From Lentinus brumalis (lineage: Eukaryota; Basidiomycota; Agaricomycetes; Polyporales; Polyporaceae): a stretch of 64,000 nucleotides of DNA. Under the pieces are notes generated by a model. The model was not told the origin of the DNA. It saw only the letters and a list, made by a program, of their open reading frames with translations, and did no database searches. The stretch covers positions 186,001-250,000 of the forward strand of contig MARA01000010.1 of NCBI GenBank assembly GCA_001792895.1, given 5' to 3'. Shown in pieces: positions 11,589-24,200 of the stretch (position 1 is the stretch's first letter; each line of letters starts with the position of its first letter). Made by a program: the position numbers and the translations under genes.

Positions 11589-12698
11589 TCAGACTGAGGG
11601 ACGACATGGACGACAGCGACCACGCACCTGTACCGCCGACCACTCGTCCATCGCCTCGACAATGCGCCGATGCAGCATGACCCTGCACTCTTGGCACGTT
11701 ATGTCCTTCCCGGCCCTCTCGAACGCAGCCTGCAGCATGTGCGTCGACGGGTCTGCTCGCTGTCAGCCATCAGGGCAGCGTTTCCGTTTGGGGAGTCGAC
11801 TCACTGGGCAGTGCGTTCCAGGCCATCTCCGCAGCGGCCAAAGCCCACGCCTGAGTCAGCTGTCTCTGCTCCCCGGTCCCGCAGGCGAGGTTAGGGAGGT
11901 GCATCGCAGGGGGGTTCATGACGATGTTCTTGAGTGCGCTGCGGCGCAACTCGTGCAGGTCGAAGAGCCTCTTGACGTATACGGAGTCCATCTTGGCGGC
12001 GAGCTCGTCGGTGATGGTCGAGAGATCGTAGGCGAGGAGATGGGCCGAGATGGCGACGGCGAGGGTCTCGAGGCCGTAGTGTGCGGCAAAAGCGTAGGCA
12101 TCGATTGGGCGGTAAGGCGCCTGGACGAGGACGAGGTGATAGAAGGCCGAGTTCGGGGCGGCGAAGTTCTGGAGTGGGACGCCGTACTTGACGAGCGCAT
12201 CGGCTGCGGCCTCAACCGTGTCTAGGGTAGCGGAGAGATGGTCGCAGGGAAGAGCGTACACGACGTGGAGGGCGATGGAGAGGACTACGGACGATTCAAG
12301 GACGATCAGGGATTGGCCTAAGCCTGTGAGAAGCCCTGCAAAGGCGTTGGTGGATGCATGCTGGAGGATGTGGCGATGGGCGTAGAAGGAGACGTTGTCG
12401 GCTGTGGTGAAAAGGATGTCGGGCAGAGCGCCCTTGTATAGAAAGAGTGGGCCGAAGGCAGCAGAGCGCGAGTCAAGCTCGGGGGATGAGGCCAGCAGGG
12501 GCGCCGACTTCTCGGTACGGGGCGCAGGTAAGCTGCGATGAAGGCCGTAGGGTGTAAGAGCGATCTGCCTACCGCATGGGGCGCATGGCTCGCCATCGGC
12601 CCTTGTACCGCGGTGGTAGTGCCTGGTGTGGTAACTGCAGCGGCGAAGCCCATGTTGTAGTGTGAGTCGTCGAGCTGGGAGGGGTTGGCGTACTGCAT
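11589..12698 (-). CDS. BTB/POZ-type domain protein
   Basis: Agaricomycete BTB-like protein, a family thought to mediate protein-protein contacts; many copies occur per genome and partners are unknown. The domain opens with LPDILFTTADNVSFYAHRHIL (near 12450-12400), the usual D-[IV]-x-[FL] strand and the H-x-x-[IL] helix of fungal BTB domains, and continues through PCDHLSATLDTVEAAADAL and PRPIDAYAFAAHYGLE-like helices. After an intron ending near 11770 a C-terminal exon contains a C-x-x-C pair (TCQECR) and EWSAVQVR, then a stop at 11589. The N-terminus is uncertain: the first exon probably begins at 12698 (MQYANPSQLDD...) and an intron must lie between about 12620 and 12510 to reach the BTB frame; several splice choices are possible. 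It is the surviving member of the pair described at 8636-9550. Confidence 0.72.
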
Positions 12699-13534
12699 GC
12701 TGGAGCTCGGCGCCTGGGAGGTGCTGTGGGCAAGTTTACCAGCCCACGGTTTATGACTCTTTCACAACAGAAGCCGCTGTCATCTGTTAATACGCGAGGA
12801 ATCCTCAACAAATTATCTGCTCTGGCCAGCTGCTCTATGGTTTGAGCAGTCGACCAATGGGATACGCGGCCGGCTGGCGGCTACCCGGGCAGCTTAGGCA
12901 CTGCATACGTACCGGAGGCTCTGGGCTCCGCACATGTCGCTATCAGCTCACACACCTATGCATCGTACACTATCGCACAACAGCCTGTCTGCGCTGGGGG
13001 TTAATCGCGGTGGCTCAAATCAGTCCCGCCGCGGTGCATAGTGCCGCCTGGGCGCTCGTAGTACTTACCCGATCTCACCATGACTCATCCGCCACCCTCC
13101 CGCTCCAGGCGGAGTCCGTTCCGCCATAACTGAACGGGATAGTTCATACAGCGGTGAGCAGGTGATTGGCATGTCCTGGACCGGCATTGACTGAGCTCGT
13201 TGCATAAGTCTAAGTATATCACCACTGAAGACATTACTTACCGTGCGGCCCCGGGTTGATCAGCTACATGGAAATGGCGATCCTTGACCTGAATTTGACC
13301 ACAAGTCCTCATGTTCGTCCTAGCGAGAGTCAGGAGCGCGGCCGATACAAGTAATAGAGTCCCAAGTTCGAAAAGGTTTGCCTAACATGTAGCGCCGGCA
13401 CCTGGTTGTGACGCGGTGACGCCCGGGGTCGATCCACACGTGGCGACAGCGAAAACCACAGGCATTGACTCTGAGGCGACTTGAACAAGTCTTCACCACC
13501 GCCCGCTCTTCTCGCTTTCATGCATTACAGTGGT
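12699..13534. other. Intergenic
   Basis: Upstream flank of the BTB gene. No supported gene, repeat or RNA. Confidence 0.45.
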
Positions 13535-13790
13535 ATGAAGCTCATATCTTCTCTACTACAGACTTTCTTGCCACCCTTGCTCGCACAGGCAAGTATCCGC
13601 CCTTAACCTCCTCAGCAGCCTAAGTAACTTAAGTACTTAGGGCACCGCGTTGAATACACCTGGGAAAATTCCAGGCGGCGAGTCCGACTACTTGGCGACC
13701 AGCCTCGCCAATCTCCGATACACTTCAAGGGGGTTATCCGGGCGTTCTTCACGGAGGCAGTCTCCATGCCTGCCCGCATGACCTGCGATG
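13535..13790 (+). CDS. Possible secreted-protein gene, 5-prime end only (weak)
   Basis: An ATG at 13535 opens an 18-residue hydrophobic, signal-peptide-like exon (MKLISSLLQTFLPPLLAQ, to 13588) that ends exactly at CAG followed by GCAAGT, the consensus of a GC-AG donor. Splicing to the TAG at 13640 (52-nt intron) continues in phase as GTALNTPGKIPGGESDYLAT and onward to about 13785, where a stop or another intron follows. I do not recognise the family and cannot close the gene; it could be a relic. The signal-peptide look and the donor consensus are the only support. Confidence 0.2.
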
Positions 13791-13799
13791 ATCCTGTAT

Positions 13800-15106
13800 C
13801 CGATGTCCACAGGATGAGGCAGCACGGCCGACTAGCACCCGCGAAGCCGTCTAACCTCCGCGGCATAGAGTGTTCCCTCTGATAGTACATAAAGGTAAGT
13901 ATCCTCTTGCCGTCCACTGCCTTTACTCACGCACCCCAACGCAAGCTGGGAGCTCCACGCGCAATGTTCCCGTGCATCTGCAGGGCGACGGAGGGTCGGA
14001 CGGGAACTTGTCCTCTCAAGCTCGGGGTCTTGAAATAGCTCTACTGACCTCACGGTACGCTTCTTGTTTTGTAGCAAAAAGGCACGCAAGTCATCGTCTC
14101 CGCTACAGGCCCCAGTCTTCGCGGCTTCGATAAGGATGATAGGAGTAGAGGAAGCTGTCAAAGAATCGGACCCCGGGACGCATGCATGTCGCCGCTCAGG
14201 CTCTTTGGGCACGCGTATCCTCGTACTTGCCTCGTACGCCACTTTGAGTACCCCGTGCCCGTGCTGACGCTTCCTATAAGTACTCAGTACACATTCATCG
14301 ATACCGAAATCTCAGGCGAACCAATCGCAGCGTGCTCGCCGCCGCCGCTTCTCTGCTTCAAGTCAATACTGAGCCGCGATGTTTGTTGGAGTACGTGCCA
14401 TCTCGCCTGCTGTTGAACCTCGCTCGACTGATACGCCCAATCAAGGCTCAAAGCTTCAGCACAACTGGGCCACTTGCAGTCACCACAGCCTACGGCGAGA
14501 ACCGAAACCGTGATAAGTGTCCGAGATGTACCCGACCGCGCTTACGCGAACGTTCGGCGAGGCAGTCGTAGGCAGTCTATCAAATTGCCTCTGAGATAAA
14601 CCCTGGATTTGGACAGCCGTCGTCTCGCAGCTTTCTGCAACTCTCGACTCCGCCCTTCGACTAACGTTACGGCCATCGAATCTGCATCTCTACGGACGTC
14701 GCCTCAGGCCTCAGATCTTGCGCTTTCCTGCAGAACTCTAATGGAACCCGCGCAAGTACCTGATTTACTGAGGCGCGTGAAATATCCCGCACACGATCTC
14801 CTTGGGCTTCTTCAACAGAATGTATTGCCCCTCGACGCGGCTCCGGTTCGTCTGGTTTCCTTGATGATGCGCGCTTGCTCGGCCGCGCTGTGGCATGCGT
14901 CTCTATGTTCACGGCTGCAGCGTATCTTGGATACTTTGACGAAGATCTGACCACGATCTGTGCGGTCCTTTGACGTGTGCGTGAGTCTTTAAGCTTTTTC
15001 AAGACCGCCCAAGCGTACTTACTGCGTATGCACGTGGTCCGCCAAAGCGACGGACACCGGCATGGCTCAACAAAGCACTGTGTGGCCCGAACCATTCAGG
15101 TGAGCT
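13800..15106. other. Intergenic, about 1.3 kb
   Basis: Frames of about 110-140 codons exist on both strands and overlap each other; none has a recognisable domain. Nothing supported. Confidence 0.4.
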
Positions 15107-15116
15107 GTATATAAGA

Positions 15117-15551
15117 ATGCCGGACGCTACTATACCTCTACAATCGACATCGCCCCCGCTCCCTCGCTCGGCGACATGGACGCGCACCATCCTCCCGGAA
15201 CGCCACACATCCTCTGCTCCGCTCTCACAGACAAACTTCTCACCCCTGCCGATGCGCTTCCTCGATCCTCGTCGAGACTTCCGGCGGGAAGCACAAGTAA
15301 GTGTTCCACGTGGTCGTGTTGGATGTGCGCGGTGGCTCATTTGCATCTAGGACGTAACGCCTCGAACGAGCGGGCTCTTATCTCGTCGCTCGTCGCCCGT
15401 CGTCTTCAACGTCAATCCCCCGACGTCCTCGACGTCTATCTCCGACATCACTGTATATATGCTTCTGTGGTTATGGTCTATCATTTGCCCCACTGCTTGG
15501 ACCCTGGCCACCGCTGCCACCTTCCTCAGTCTCTTTGCAGCATATCCTTGA
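15117..15551 (+). CDS. Candidate small single-pass membrane protein (weak)
   Basis: Two exons (15117-15296, 15351-15551) joined by a canonical 54-nt GTAAGT...CTAG intron would give 126 aa, rich in Ser/Pro/Thr, with one strongly hydrophobic C-terminal segment (MLLWLWSIICPTAWTLATAA, about residues 97-116) and a stop right after it. The tail-anchored layout is protein-like, but a second frame starting at 15176 is also open across the same intron (its length is a multiple of three), and that start is better placed relative to the TATA-like tatataag at 15107-15114. No family recognised. Treat as a hypothesis. Confidence 0.25.
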
Positions 15552-16767
15552 GCAACGACAGTATCGGTCAAGACGTCGACGCGGCGCATGAGCACTGGGA
15601 GGTCGAGGTCGAGATTGAGGTGAGGTTGGCAACTGTTCGTTGTGGTGGTCGTGACCAACAGATCGTAGTGGAGGCGCATCCCGTCTCCTTCTGTCATCGA
15701 GGGACAGGCCAGGCGGACACCACGGATGACCTGCCAGCCTTTCTACAGCGGTCGAGCAATCTCCCCGTACCGTCGCCACACTGAACCTCGACTGGATGCG
15801 GTCTTGGTCTCATGACTGCAACCACCACAGGATACTCCGTGCGAGACCGATAAGCTACTCTCACTACAGAGCTTTCGGTGAGTTATGACACCCACATCGC
15901 GGTGTTCGGGCCTTATTGACTGACCACGCGATACGAACAGGCATATATGAAACGAACGAGGGATTCGCTGGAGATACACATCATATCTGCCGGACACGCA
16001 CCACGGTCTACGACCGCCCGGAGCAGAGGTATGCCGCTCCCGATTTTTGCTTGATCTAGCGCAGACTGATCTCGTTATGCTTGGTTCTTCCCCACTTTAG
16101 CCTGCAGAGCAGGGCGGCCCGTCCGGCTCGACTAGCGAGGACGGAACCAGCCGACGCGAAGAAACCTATGGGACACAGCGCAACTGCAAATCCATGGCAA
16201 CTAATTTCGTCAGTGGCTCGCTTGTTGTGGTCTGGATGGACTTCATCCTCCGTTTAGACCGTCATGGCGATGCGTGACTTTTGCGCTCGCCGTGGCGTCG
16301 CGAGGGCGATGACTTACGACTCTCCGTTTCGCATACCTGCTCGCGCAACTCCGCGGAAGTAACGATATAAGTCTTCAAAAGGGCGCATCTCGGGTTTTCA
16401 TTTGCGTACCACTGAGGTTCGGGTGGTTACACGCAGAACAGGACGTGGTCATCCTTCGCTCATTATATCAGCAAGACGTTGTACCATGAGATAAATGACC
16501 CCTCATATGGCCATAAAATTGCTACATGAATGTCTTGTAACCATGTTGTTCCCGAACTAGCATGATCTTGGAGACCACCCAGTTCGAGCTCAAGTCGCCG
16601 ACTGGTAAGTACAGAACCAAGAAAGGCAGCTGAAACGCCCATCCTCATATAGTAATGGAGACGCCCCCCAAGGGAGGAGCGCGTCGCGCGACGCGACGCG
16701 TCTTTCTGCTCTTCCCCATGCCACCACCATTCCATGCGCTTCTGCTGCTTCATCTTTGAGAGCGCTG
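15552..16767. other. Intergenic, about 1.2 kb
   Basis: Upstream region of the ATRIP-like gene. The minus- and plus-strand frames here are mutual shadows without motifs. No gene supported. Confidence 0.45.
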
Positions 16768-19700
16768 ATGGACGGCTCGGACGACTACTTCTTCGGAGAC
16801 GATGACTTTGTATTGGATGAGAAGACCATCGCCGCGCTCGACCTTGAGGAGCGCAAGTGGCGGCAGCAACAAACGCAGGCGACGACAACGGATCAGCGAA
16901 GGCCAGTCTCTCGGGAGGCTCGACAGCCATCGCCAAAGAGGCGGAAGACATCTCACGAGGCGACCCCTGAAGGGCTAATCCCACAAATCCGCGCCGTTAC
17001 TGTCGGCGATGACTACGACGAGGACCTGCCCGACATCTCCATCATTGGGGACGGGGCGTACAACCTTCCTGTTGCACAGCGCGCATCTGCAAATGCGCTG
17101 GCCGCGCAGACGCGAGAAGCACAACAGAGCCATTCCCATCCCCATGCGAGTACGTCGAATCATCGTCCTGCACGCGTTCCCGGATACCCCCTCGCGCACC
17201 CCCACCCGCGCCTCCTCAACGTCGAGCGTCCAGCGGGAATGCATCTGATGCACATGGGTCTGGCCAGTCCCAAGGTCCGTCTACGGGCGGCCGACCCCCA
17301 CAACGAAACAGACCGCCCAGGCAACATTCGACTCTGAGTTCTGTTCAGGCTGCCCTCGCCGACTTTGTTCCTCAGGCCAGTACCGCGGTGCCCGCACCCA
17401 CCCCGCCCTCTAAAGCGCCTCTATCGCGAGCTTCTCCTGCAGCGGGGCCCTCTAGGATCACACATGCTGCTGCTCGACAACAAGGCGGCCTCGCGTCTTC
17501 GTCGGCCGTGGTACGTCCTGCACTCCGTACCCCTCCCGTTGCTGGCCCTGCCCCTGCGTCTGTGACGCGCACTACAAGAGGTACCTCTCCATCTGTTTCC
17601 CTTCCCCAGCAACGGCGTCAGAGCATCCCTGCCGCTGGACCTTCCCGGCAACAGCGAGCATCGCCCTCCGTACCTGCGCAACCGCCTCCCCAGCCGCCGT
17701 ACCAACCTCCGCTATCCCAGGGACAGAGTGATAGGAACCTCCGAATAGAGGTTGAGATGTTGAAAGCGCAACTGGAGGAGGTGAGTAATCGTTGTCGTAG
17801 AGTGAGACAAAGACTGACGTTTTCGCAGCTTGTCAAAGCTCAGCAGAAGTCGACGAAAGACCTCGAAGAAGCTCTCAACGTTCGGTATGCGAAGGAAGGC
17901 GAAGTCAGCATTTTGCGCAAGAGCATTGAGAAGGTCCCTTGCATGCCATACACTCTAGCGATATCCATTGACGTTGCGTTCGACAGGCCGCGAAAGACCA
18001 CGCAGCGGAGGTCGCGCGGATCAAGGCAGCGAAGGAAGAAGCGGAGGCGATGCAAGTCCAGATCCGCAAAGAGATGCGCGAAGAACTGGAGCGGGTCAAA
18101 ACACAGTACCTGTTCAAGGTAGCGTACGAGCTACCTAGTCCTTGTATGGTTGTCAATATGATCTTTGTCCCCGCCTTAGCAACATGAGCTCGAAACATCC
18201 GCCCGTAAGACGCCATGGTCGACAAAGATCCGACGGACGGAGCATTTCCCGCCTCCGACACCAGTGTCTGCCTCGACGCAGAGACGGCAAGTTGCCGAGG
18301 AGCCACCGCCCCTTCAGACGCCTTCGCGTTCCAGAGCTGGTGTGGATCTGTCTGTCAGTCCGAAATGGCAGCATCGCAAGAAAATCGTCCACATCCCAGA
18401 AAGTCCGCCTAAGAAGCCGGTGAAGCTACCTGGGTTCGTGAACGCGTTCGCTCCTACATCCAGCAATCTGCGACTTGATCTCTCTCAGGCCCTGCAGTCG
18501 ACGCAGGTTGGAAGGAAGGGCAAGGAGCGCGCTAAGGTTGCATACGACTTCAGCGAGGCTCAGAACGAAGAACTCTTCTTCAATCCCCCGCCTCCTTCGA
18601 ATGAAGATCGATATCAGGAGCCGCTCTCTCAGCCTAGTAGTTCGGCTGTGCCTGGACCTCGCGATGAGGTGTCTATGGACGAGGCGGAAGCGGACGCTCA
18701 GACGCAGTCCTCTCCTCCCGCTAGCAGTGCGGAGCCAGTTGTCGTCGCGTCAGAAAGTCAGGATGTGGAGATGAAGGAGACACAGAAGCAAGCAGAACCC
18801 GTTGCATCTGTCGAACCCATCGAAGCCGTCGAGCCATTGCTGAACCCAGACTGGACTCGGGAGGTATGCGTCGTTCGCGGCATTCTTGCATTAGTCTGAC
18901 AGACAATTTTCCGCAGCTGCAACGAATTCTACTCTTGCACAAATATCGAACGGCCGAGCATTCCACCCTTCAGCGACTGATCGACTACGAGGTACCTTCT
19001 ATCGCTTCTTCCGAGCAAGTACAGGCATACGGGAAGTGTATCGTGAGGTTGATGGACATCCTTGGCGCGATCGCTGCGAAGCCGCAGAACACGGAGTATA
19101 CATGTCGTGAAGTCGCGACGACCTTATGTTGCATTGGCCAAGTCTTGCGCCATACTCAATCGGTCCGTACCGCATCTGATCACTCATCCATCAAACGTAG
19201 GCTGACTGTCGTCGAAGCTTGCTCTCCTTGCGGGGCTGATAGATATCTTAAAGATGCTCGCGCTCTTGATACCGTCCTTCGTGCCGATGATGCTGGCACC
19301 ATCTGGTGTTCCTCCGAGTACAGCCTCGCCACCCGAGATTTTGGAGCTATTGGTCGAGATTGTCCGATCCGCTCTCAACCCCAGGTTGCCTCGCCAAGGG
19401 GAGGACTGGTCTATGCTCGGGGAGGAAGTCTTGGGGTTGCTCGATGCCTTGATTTGGTACATACCCCCGGATTTCGTGCAGCGGCAAGTGTTTTCTTCCA
19501 TCAGACATGATTATGACTGATATGGTTTACGCAGACTGACATATTTCATTTGCGCGCCCAACGTGCTCGACGTCTTCGCAGATCCAAAGCAGCCCATATG
19601 GCTTACGCAAAGAGCCGCGCGCATCCTCGCTCTGCTGGCTTCATGTGCGTTGTTGCATCGCAACAGTGCTTCTTTGCTAACACATGGTCCTGGTATTCAG

Positions 19701-20652
19701 ATAAGGATCTCCACAAGTATCTCCTCACGGCGCAGGTCTCAGACGATGCCGACTCTGTGAACGCTCCAGTCACGTCCTACCGCATTTCTTATCTAGAGAA
19801 GCTTGCCATAATGTTGGTCGACAAAGAACGGGACGGACCTGAGGTACGTTCTATCGCGCATGTGCTTGAGGCTAGCAAGCTGATGACAAGAGAACAGTAC
19901 CAGTCACTGCGACTGTCCGTCGTTCACTTGCTCTCCGCACTTCTTGTTCATGACGATTCAATCACGCGCGCCATTCTTGTCCACTCCGACACTATCCTCC
20001 CGGCGGTCATCCACTACGCTTACCACCTCACTGGGCCTCTCTACGAGGAAGACCAGGATTTCCTGGAATCACCAAAACTCGTGACCTGGTAGGTGTTACC
20101 CCATGCCCACATTCGTATGGCGGCTCGTCGCTGACCGTCTTCAGGTCTATCGACATGACCATGCGGGTAGTTCCCCTTCTCCATAACCTCCTCAAAGGCT
20201 GTGACTTCGACGCTATGCGACTCAAGCTTATACCCCCGAACGATAACACTAACCAGAATCACCGTAAGAAGACGTTCAAGAGCGTCTTCCACATGTTGAC
20301 CGTAGGCTTGGGGCGGTTGGGTTATGCTGAACCTCCACAAGAGATCTCGGAAGCGGACCGCAAGAAGCTTGACAAGCTTGACAGTGAGCCGTGCTCCCTT
20401 CTACTGCGAGCCAGCCTGTGCTGACTGAAATGCCTTCGCTCCTCCCCATACTCGGTACTCCACCATGTGGCACATCTTTCCGACCGCATAGGACTGGCGA
20501 GAGGTACACTCGAGCTGGTTGTTGACGGGCCAGAGATGGAATCAATCTGGGAGGCTTTCCAGCCTGATGAGTCGAAGAGTGCGGCTTCGCGACCTGCTAG
20601 TACCCGGAGCCGCCGAAACCCCCAGCAGAACGAGGAGGAGATCGAGAGCTAG
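16768..20652 (+). CDS. ATRIP: ATRIP/Rad26/Lcd1-like DNA-damage checkpoint protein
   Basis: Likely the regulatory partner of the checkpoint kinase ATR/Mec1, bringing it to RPA-coated single-stranded DNA in the nucleus. Twelve exons (16768-17149, 17227-17780, 17829-17933, 17987-18118, 18180-18863, 18917-19162, 19218-19483, 19535-19644, 19701-19843, 19898-20088, 20145-20383, 20492-20652) close in phase to 1070 aa. Seen: an acidic N-terminus MDGSDDYFFGDDDFVLDE, like the start of fungal Rad26/ATRIP proteins; a basic PKRRK patch; a Pro/Ser-rich linker; a coiled coil at about residues 295-400, the expected dimerisation region; then a long helical C-terminal half suited to HEAT-like repeats that bind the kinase. 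The family call rests on this layout, not on a catalytic motif. Intron 7 is GC-AG and intron 6 ends in AAG. It converges with UPF2, 561 nt apart. Start: the ATG giving the acidic N-terminus. Confidence 0.72.
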
Positions 20653-21213
20653 GCGTGTATACTACCTTCGACTTTTGCGTGATCTAATGCAGGTTCATAT
20701 GTCGGACATGCGAGCCCAATTTGTCGCCGCCCGCCCATTCGTCTTTGTACGTTGCAGTCAAGTTGCGGCGTGGCGTCGAGGACAGGTACATAACGAGATT
20801 CGATACAGTACATACGAACAGCATGACACAGTACACAACACAGCTGATTCCGCATTCCCATCTAATAGATTAGTCCTTGTGCTGTTCCAGTCAACCCCGT
20901 TGGCGGGACATAAGGCGATGTGCAACCTGCGACCAGCACAAGCCCACCATGTCCACGCCGGAACGGGCGGGTCGCAGAATTCGCTCAGTCGTAGGCATGG
21001 GTGCATCCTGGCCTGCTGAACGCTGTATCATGTCGGGAAGAGCCATCGCAGTCAGCAGTGAGTCAGCAGTCAAGAATCCGACCTTCCACGTCGTCGCAGA
21101 AGAGGCTGAGGGGGAGGGAGAGGGAGCGGCGATGCTCCCTCGCAGGGACGAGCGCAATCCAGAAGAGTATCTTCTGTGGTGTCCTAGGTGCAGAGCTGTC
21201 GCTGGGGGAGGTG
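20653..21213. other. Intergenic between convergent genes
   Basis: The 3-prime ends of the ATRIP-like gene and UPF2 face each other across 561 nt. I see no gene here. Confidence 0.5.
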
Positions 21214-24200
21214 CTAGCCTGCTAGTCGTATCTTGATGGGTCCTTGCCGACTGCGCGCTTCGAGTGCTGCAGAGAGGACGTTTAGCGATGACCAGTTGAC
21301 TGCGTCCACCTGCGTCCACGAGGCCCCTCACCTTTGAGCTCCTCAGCTTCCTCGCGTTGCTCATAGTTCAGCACGAGTCGCTTGAGGTGCTGCTGTTCGA
21401 CCTTGTCTTGCATCTGCGCGGTGCGAGTCTGTACGGCGAGCGCGGACTCCGCCGGAATAGCAATCTGACGGGTCTGTCGGGCCTCACAGTCAGTAGATGC
21501 ACCGACAGCACGAAGGAGTGAATCTCGCCTGTTGCTTGTTTCCGCGCTTTGTAAAGAGCGTGAACTTCATAACACCCGGTTCCTGGGCACCCTCAGCGCC
21601 TCCCTCGCCGTCCGCGTCGACGTCTTCGTTCCTCTTCTTGCGTACCACCGGGGGCGGAAGAGCCGTATCCCATAGCGCCAGCGCTGTTTTCTTGTCGACC
21701 TTGCGCGCGTCTCCCGACGTGTCGGTGACGAGCTTGGCGAGCTCCTTGGCAAACTCCGACTCATCGTCCTCGGTAGGACCGAGATTCTCAAGGTTGGTCG
21801 ACGACCTCAGGAGCACAGCCTCCGGCGACGGCGCCCGCTCATCGATCTGGAGAAGTGCTAAGCAGCAGAACAGCACCCAACGGGGAGCATGAACATACCG
21901 GAGAATCCGGCTGGGTCTGTTCATCATCTTCGTCGTCATCATGTTCGCGGCGTTGTTTGTCTTCGTCATCGTCCTCGCCGCTCTCCTCGCCGCTATCGTA
22001 GCCTGCTTCGCCATCCCCAGCGGGGACTATGACAGAGAGGTCAATCAGCATTTGGCCACAAGAGAGATCTCCACTGAGACTTACTTCCTGCATCTTGAAG
22101 GGCCGCGTTGAACATCTCGTCGACGGCGACGGCAGCCTCCTCGAAGCTCTTGAACAGCGGCATCTTAGGTCTCACCGCCTCCAACGAGTCGCTCAGCATG
22201 AACTCCACATCCATAGGTAGAGGCTGCTGCTTGCAGTGCACGTAGAGCTGAAAGAACGTGAGGAAATGGTCCAGCTTCTTCACCTGGGACCCGCGGTCGA
22301 AGCACATTCCGACAGTATCGAGCAGCACGCAGACGAGCCGCACACGGAAGAAGTCGTCGGGCATGTCAATCGGGCACGGCTGGCCAGGCAGAGGTCTGCC
22401 CTCAGCTATTTGAGAAACTTGTCAGCATAGGCGCGGAGCACACGAGAGTGGACTCACGATGTCCGAAGGTGACCAGTGTCCAGAAGGTGTCGAAGATGAT
22501 CCCGCTCGAGATCAGCCTGTAGATGTACAGCTCGCCCAGGTACTTGATCGACGCGACCCGCCTCTGGTTCATGCTGTAGACGTTCGTCTCGAGGCCTCTG
22601 CGTATGTCTTCAAGCACTTGGTCGACGACCCCAACGGAGAACGCCGGGTGGTATCGTTGTAGGTCGTAGGTGAGCATCGCGAGGAACGGGATGTGGCTAT
22701 ACTTCAGCTTCCACGGCTTGGTGAACACTTTGTGAAGCGTGCGAAGGACGAGCGGATCCGTCCAATCGAGCTTGCGGATGAGCTTGAACACCTTGTCGAT
22801 GGTCCGCTTCGCCAAGACGTCGTAGATCAAATGCCTGATGAAGAGCTCCATCGGCGTACGCTCTTTGACTTGGCGAGCGGTCCGTTCCGGTGGATTGCAC
22901 TGAACTCATGCGTCAAGCTCGCACAGCCAGATAGTTACAGCCGCTTCGCTCACCTGGTAGTACGCATTCTCGAGAAGTAAGAGCTGGCGCTGGTCGAAGT
23001 GCTGCATACTCTGTTTCCTGCGCATAAGCTCGATCATCTTACTGAACGGCTCCCGTGTCTCCTCACTCCGCAGCAAGAAGCGGCCGCATCCCTCCAGGAG
23101 CATCGCGAGGTTCTCAACGTTCGTCCCGGAGAAGTCGTCTAGGCAGACCTTAAACATGTGCAGGATGACGTGCGGTGGGACAACGCGGAACTTGGTGAGG
23201 TTCGAGAGGAAGGTGATGTTACGCATGCGGACTTCCGCCAGCTCCTTCACAACGTTCTTCTTCCGCTGGAGGTACCGGAACTCGTCGTCCAACTGTCGAC
23301 TTGATTAGTCAGAGGCGCGAGCAGGAGAGGGCGGGCTGTGCCTTACCGCAGCTACAATGTCGGTTCCAATATCAGGCATGTATCGATTCAAGATAGCGAT
23401 GAGTCGGGAGTAGTGAGGCAGCAGGTCCGTGCGGTTCTTCGGGATCTGTGTCATGAATTTCACGAGCCTCTTCCTCGCGGCCTTGGAGTTGAGGAATGCA
23501 AAGTCGACCGCAGCCTGGTCGATGATTGTCCGGTTGGTCGCGTCCGGGAGGCGAGCGAGAAGAGCAGTGAGCAGCTGTGAGGGACCTTGGGGGGCCATCT
23601 GGGGAGTGCTGGATGGCGACTCCTTGGGGGTCCCGGGCGTCGGCGTTGGAGCACTTGTGTAATCGTCAGCACTACGAACGCGCCGATACGTGACCTCAAA
23701 AACACCAACTCGTCCGCATCGTCCGCGACCTCCTCTCCCCTGCCGTTGATGGTGGCGCCTCCGTCCGCGTCGATCTTCATGTCTGCCAGCTCTTCCTCGA
23801 GCTTCCGCACCTCCTCTTCTACGCGCTCCTTCTCTTGCCTCTCCTTCTCCTTGCCGTCCTCCGTCTCTTCATCTCCGTCCCCTTCGATTCCGAGCACGCT
23901 GCGAGGGACGTAGTCCTTGAGATCCGGGATTTCCTCGTAAAATCTGCGCTCCTCTTCGTCCTCCCACTTGCCTCCAGCACCCGTCAGATCGTCAGAATCT
24001 CCGCCAAGAAGGCTCGAGCCGGAGCTCACGCCGATCTGAATCGACTCCGACTTCTGCGATGCAGTCTTCAGGGTGGGCATCGGGAGATAGAGCAACTCTG
24101 ACAGACTGGGAGGATCTGAGCCCGCTGCGCGACATACACATAACTTAACGCACCTCTGACAGCTCGCGAGCAGTTTCTCATAATTCTTCGTCATCTTCTC

